Shown here one piece after another: positions 5,901 to 6,952 of a DNA stretch of 6,952 bases. Below the pieces are notes generated by a model. The model saw nothing but the letters and a program-made list of their open reading frames with translations. It was not told where the DNA came from and did not search any database. How positions within the stretch are numbered: position 1 is the stretch's first letter; each line of letters opens with the position of its first letter. This DNA is from Candidatus Latescibacterota bacterium (lineage in GTDB: Bacteria; Latescibacterota; UBA2968; GCA-2709665). Location: NCBI GenBank assembly GCA_012271065.1, contig JAAXHE010000085.1, positions 1-6,952 of the forward strand. The letters are read 5' to 3'. The position numbers and the translations under genes were made by a program.

Positions 5901-5954
5901 GCGTACGAGGCCGGCCGATCCTCCGTGCGCGACACGTTCCGGTTGCGGCGTGTT
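5901..5954 (+). promoter_or_regulatory. Two consecutive stem-loops in the ferritin mRNA leader
   Basis: The first stem pairs 5901-5910 with 5920-5930 (ten pairs, one G-U wobble, bulged C at 5923, nine-base loop CCGGCCGAT). The second pairs GACACG (5931-5936) with CGTGTT (5949-5954) around a 12-base loop. Both lie between the predicted transcription start and the ribosome-binding site. No known riboswitch consensus was recognised. Confidence 0.4.
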
Positions 5955-5998
5955 GACGTCCTGTCTGCTTTTTATTCCAGTTCTCAGGGAGGACATGA

Positions 5999-6508
5999 AT
6001 GATAAAGGAAAATGTACAGGCTGCCTTGAACCAACAGTTGAATTCAGAACTGTACGCCTCGTATTACTATCTCTCGATGTCCGCCTATTTTCACGCCACA
6101 AACCTGACGGGTTTCGCCTCCTGGATGCGTGCCCAGGCCCAGGAGGAACTGATGCACGCCATGAAGATTTACGACTTTATCAATGACCGGGAAGGCGAGG
6201 TGGCGTTGACGACCGTTGCGGCGCCCAAACGTGATTGGGACGATTCCCTGGCGGCGTTCGAAGATGCCTATCGGCACGAAAAGGCGGTTACCGCCCAGAT
6301 CTACGACCTGGTGGACCTGAGCGTCGAGGAACGGGACCACGCGACCAACACCTTTCTTCAGTGGTTCGTTACCGAACAGGTGGAGGAAGAGGCTACCGCA
6401 AGCGATATCGTCAACAAGCTGAAACTGGTCGGCAGCGACGGCAACGGCCTGTTTCTTCTGGACAGAGACCTGGGAACACGAAACCAGGAATCAGACGAGG
6501 ACGAATAG
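5999..6508 (+). CDS. ftnA: Ferritin (FtnA-type, non-heme iron storage protein)
   Basis: The predicted 169-residue four-helix-bundle subunit belongs to the FtnA-type iron-storage ferritins, which assemble into a 24-subunit cytoplasmic cage that oxidises Fe(II) and stores it as a ferric mineral. All ferroxidase ligands of bacterial FtnA are in place with identical numbering: Glu17, Glu50, His53, Glu94 and Gln127 for the A/B sites, and Glu49, Glu126 and Glu130 for the third (C) site. The family blocks NSELYASYYYLSMSAYF (15-31), AQEELMHAMKIYDFI (47-61) and FLQWFVTEQVEEE (119-131) are intact, and no heme-ligand Met of bacterioferritin type is evident. The acidic C-terminal tail (NQESDEDE) is a little longer than usual. 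The ATG at 5999 has GGAGG six bases upstream; an out-of-frame ATG at 5995 lies too close to it. It is transcribed divergently from the sugar-related block as a likely single-gene unit. Confidence 0.97.
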   Translation: MIKENVQAALNQQLNSELYASYYYLSMSAYFHATNLTGFASWMRAQAQEELMHAMKIYDFINDREGEVALTTVAAPKRDWDDSLAAFEDAYRHEKAVTAQIYDLVDLSVEERDHATNTFLQWFVTEQVEEEATASDIVNKLKLVGSDGNGLFLLDRDLGTRNQESDEDE

Positions 6509-6564
6509 AGGAACTCGTCGCCGCACAACTGTTGTTGCACAACGAACCCCTCCGCCAGCCGGCG

Positions 6565-6582
6565 CCGGTGGTGTTTCACCGG
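6565..6582 (+). terminator. Stem-loop downstream of ferritin, possible terminator without U-run
   Basis: CCGGTG (6565-6570) and CACCGG (6577-6582) form a perfect 6-base stem with loop GTGTTT, 57 bases after the ferritin stop. It is followed by AAAAATCATG rather than a T-run, so it is not a classical intrinsic terminator. The overlapping palindrome CCGGCGCCGG could form an alternative structure. Confidence 0.3.
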
Positions 6583-6600
6583 AAAAATCATGATCGCAAC

Positions 6601-6629
6601 TTGACAAAACGCTATTCGTATGTTATCTT
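6601..6629 (+). promoter_or_regulatory. Near-consensus sigma70-type promoter
   Basis: TTGACA (6601-6606) is a perfect -35 hexamer, followed by an ideal 17-base spacer and TATCTT (6624-6629), which matches the -10 consensus at four of six positions. It sits in a locally AT-rich patch 92 bases after the ferritin stop. Transcription would begin near 6636 and run towards the right edge of the window. Confidence 0.6.
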
Positions 6630-6723
6630 GTTATTTCACAGGGCTTTCTGTAAATAGTGAGTCTCATTTGAAATCGGAGTCGATTGCAGTTTCAGCCGCC
6701 ACCCCTCGGCATTGAAACGGTGA

Positions 6724-6786
6724 TTCCGGCAGAAAACGCTCTCCGACCGGACAGCATCCGGGCTGCAGAACCAGGGAGGGCCGGAA
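6724..6786 (+). repeat. Nested stem-loop structure
   Basis: Outer arms TTCCGGC (6724-6730) and GCCGGAA (6780-6786) are perfect 7-base complements. They enclose a second perfect hairpin, CCGGA (6747-6751) and TCCGG (6757-6761) with loop CAGCA. It lies about 90 bases after the predicted start of transcription. Confidence 0.45.
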
Positions 6787-6799
6787 CAGAAAGCAACAT

Positions 6800-6828
6800 C
6801 GGGAATCGGTTCCCCGATCGGTTTCCGG
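6800..6828. repeat. Small inverted and direct repeats
   Basis: GGGAA (6801-6805), loop TCGG, TTCCC (6810-6814) forms a perfect hairpin. ATCGGTTCCC (6805-6814) is repeated with one mismatch as ATCGGTTTCC (6817-6826), 12 bases later, and CCGATCGG is a palindrome across them. The sequence resembles the arms of the inverted repeat at 3760-3802. Confidence 0.45.
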
Positions 6829-6851
6829 ATGAATCCTCAGTTTCCCCACGA

Positions 6852-6882
6852 GTTCAACACCTCACCCCTGGAGGGGTTGAAC
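6852..6882. repeat. Inverted repeat with 7-base arms
   Basis: GTTCAAC (6852-6858) and GTTGAAC (6876-6882) are perfect complements, and an inner CCC/GGG pairing with loop TGGA extends the hairpin on one side. No T-run follows directly. Confidence 0.45.
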
Positions 6883-6952
6883 ACTCCGAATTTCCCTTCT
6901 CCCTTAGAAGCTGTTTTAGAATCCCCAGCGGTCTTCGCGCGGCTGCAAAAGC

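Larger units (their letters stand above)
5607..5998. other. Divergent intergenic region between the oxidoreductase and ferritin genes
   Basis: The 392 bases between the two divergent starts contain no gene that can be supported. Listed separately are a candidate minus-strand promoter (5646-5674), an inverted repeat with a following T-run (5818-5858), a candidate plus-strand promoter (5847-5874) and two stem-loops in the ferritin leader (5901-5954). The minus-strand frame through 5607-5834 is stop-free but has no motif or ribosome-binding site. Confidence 0.7.
6509..6952. other. Region without a convincing gene, rich in inverted repeats
   Basis: The last 444 bases hold no gene that can be supported. 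Two plus-strand frames remain open to the window edge (from about 6672, with a possible TTG at 6684 after CGGAG, and from 6724, with an ATG at 6829), but neither shows a known motif and third-position GC in the first is only about half. The region contains a strong promoter-like sequence and several stem-loops, listed separately. It may be the start of a transcription unit whose gene lies outside the window. Confidence 0.6.

Noticed and set aside
5953..5978. TTGACG as a -35 box of a second ferritin promoter
   Set aside because: The nearest -10-like sequence (TATTCC) is only about 14 bases away, too close for a sigma70 promoter.
6619..6714. Short plus-strand frame starting at ATG 6619
   Set aside because: The ATG lies upstream of and overlaps the -10 box of the promoter at 6601-6629, and there is no ribosome-binding site.
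6684..6952. Plus-strand frame open to the window edge, possible TTG start after CGGAG
   Set aside because: About 89 codons without a stop, but no protein motif, many Pro/Ser/Arg residues and neutral third-position GC. A second plus-strand frame is also open there, so lack of stops is not informative.
1..6952. CRISPR array, tRNA, rRNA, transposase or phage genes
   Set aside because: No regularly spaced repeats, no tRNA-like cloverleaf, and no integrase, transposase or structural phage motif was seen on either strand.

Overview
The window is ordinary bacterial chromosome, moderately GC-rich and densely packed, with ATG, TTG and possibly GTG starts. It has two transcriptional directions. The first 5.6 kb is a one-directional minus-strand block of seven intact or edge-cut genes plus one gene remnant. 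On the plus strand there is a single ferritin gene followed by about 440 bases with no convincing gene. The ferritin, the membrane transporter and the sugar-related genes fit a free-living or host-associated Gram-negative heterotroph. Paired Gfo/Idh/MocA oxidoreductases and a CBM9-like protein are common in lineages such as Planctomycetes, Poribacteria and Latescibacterota, but no marker gene here allows a firm taxonomic call.

Minus strand, in order of transcription (right to left). A complete Gfo/Idh/MocA oxidoreductase (4593-5606) overlaps a family 2 glycosyltransferase (3817-4596) by an ATGA. After an 81-base gap holding a long inverted repeat comes a TauE/SafE permease (3019-3735), whose best start is a TTG. 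Directly behind its stop lies the C-terminal 100 codons of a class I glutamine-amidotransferase-like peptidase C26, with its N-terminal half and catalytic cysteine missing (2708-3018). Then come a CBM9-like carbohydrate-binding protein (1943-2602), a CDP-alcohol phosphatidyltransferase (1377-1946, again an ATGA overlap), a TIGR04283-type glycosyltransferase (660-1346) and the N-terminal 213 codons of a second Gfo/Idh/MocA oxidoreductase (1-639, cut by the window edge). Short gaps and overlaps suggest two or more co-transcribed groups. The enzymes together (two glycosyltransferases, two sugar-type oxidoreductases, one phosphatidyl transferase) point to synthesis or modification of a sugar or sugar-lipid, but no named pathway can be assigned.

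The divergent intergenic region (5607-5998) holds a candidate minus-strand promoter, a candidate plus-strand promoter and a leader with two consecutive stem-loops in front of the ferritin gene (5999-6508). The ferritin keeps every ferroxidase-centre ligand of FtnA-type proteins.

The right end (6509-6952) has a near-consensus sigma70-type promoter (TTGACA, 17 bases, TATCTT) followed by several inverted repeats and no clear gene within the window. This is the part least explained by known features: it could be a long structured leader of a gene beyond the edge, or a small RNA. No rRNA, tRNA, CRISPR array, transposase or plasmid origin was seen, and no complete new system is evident.
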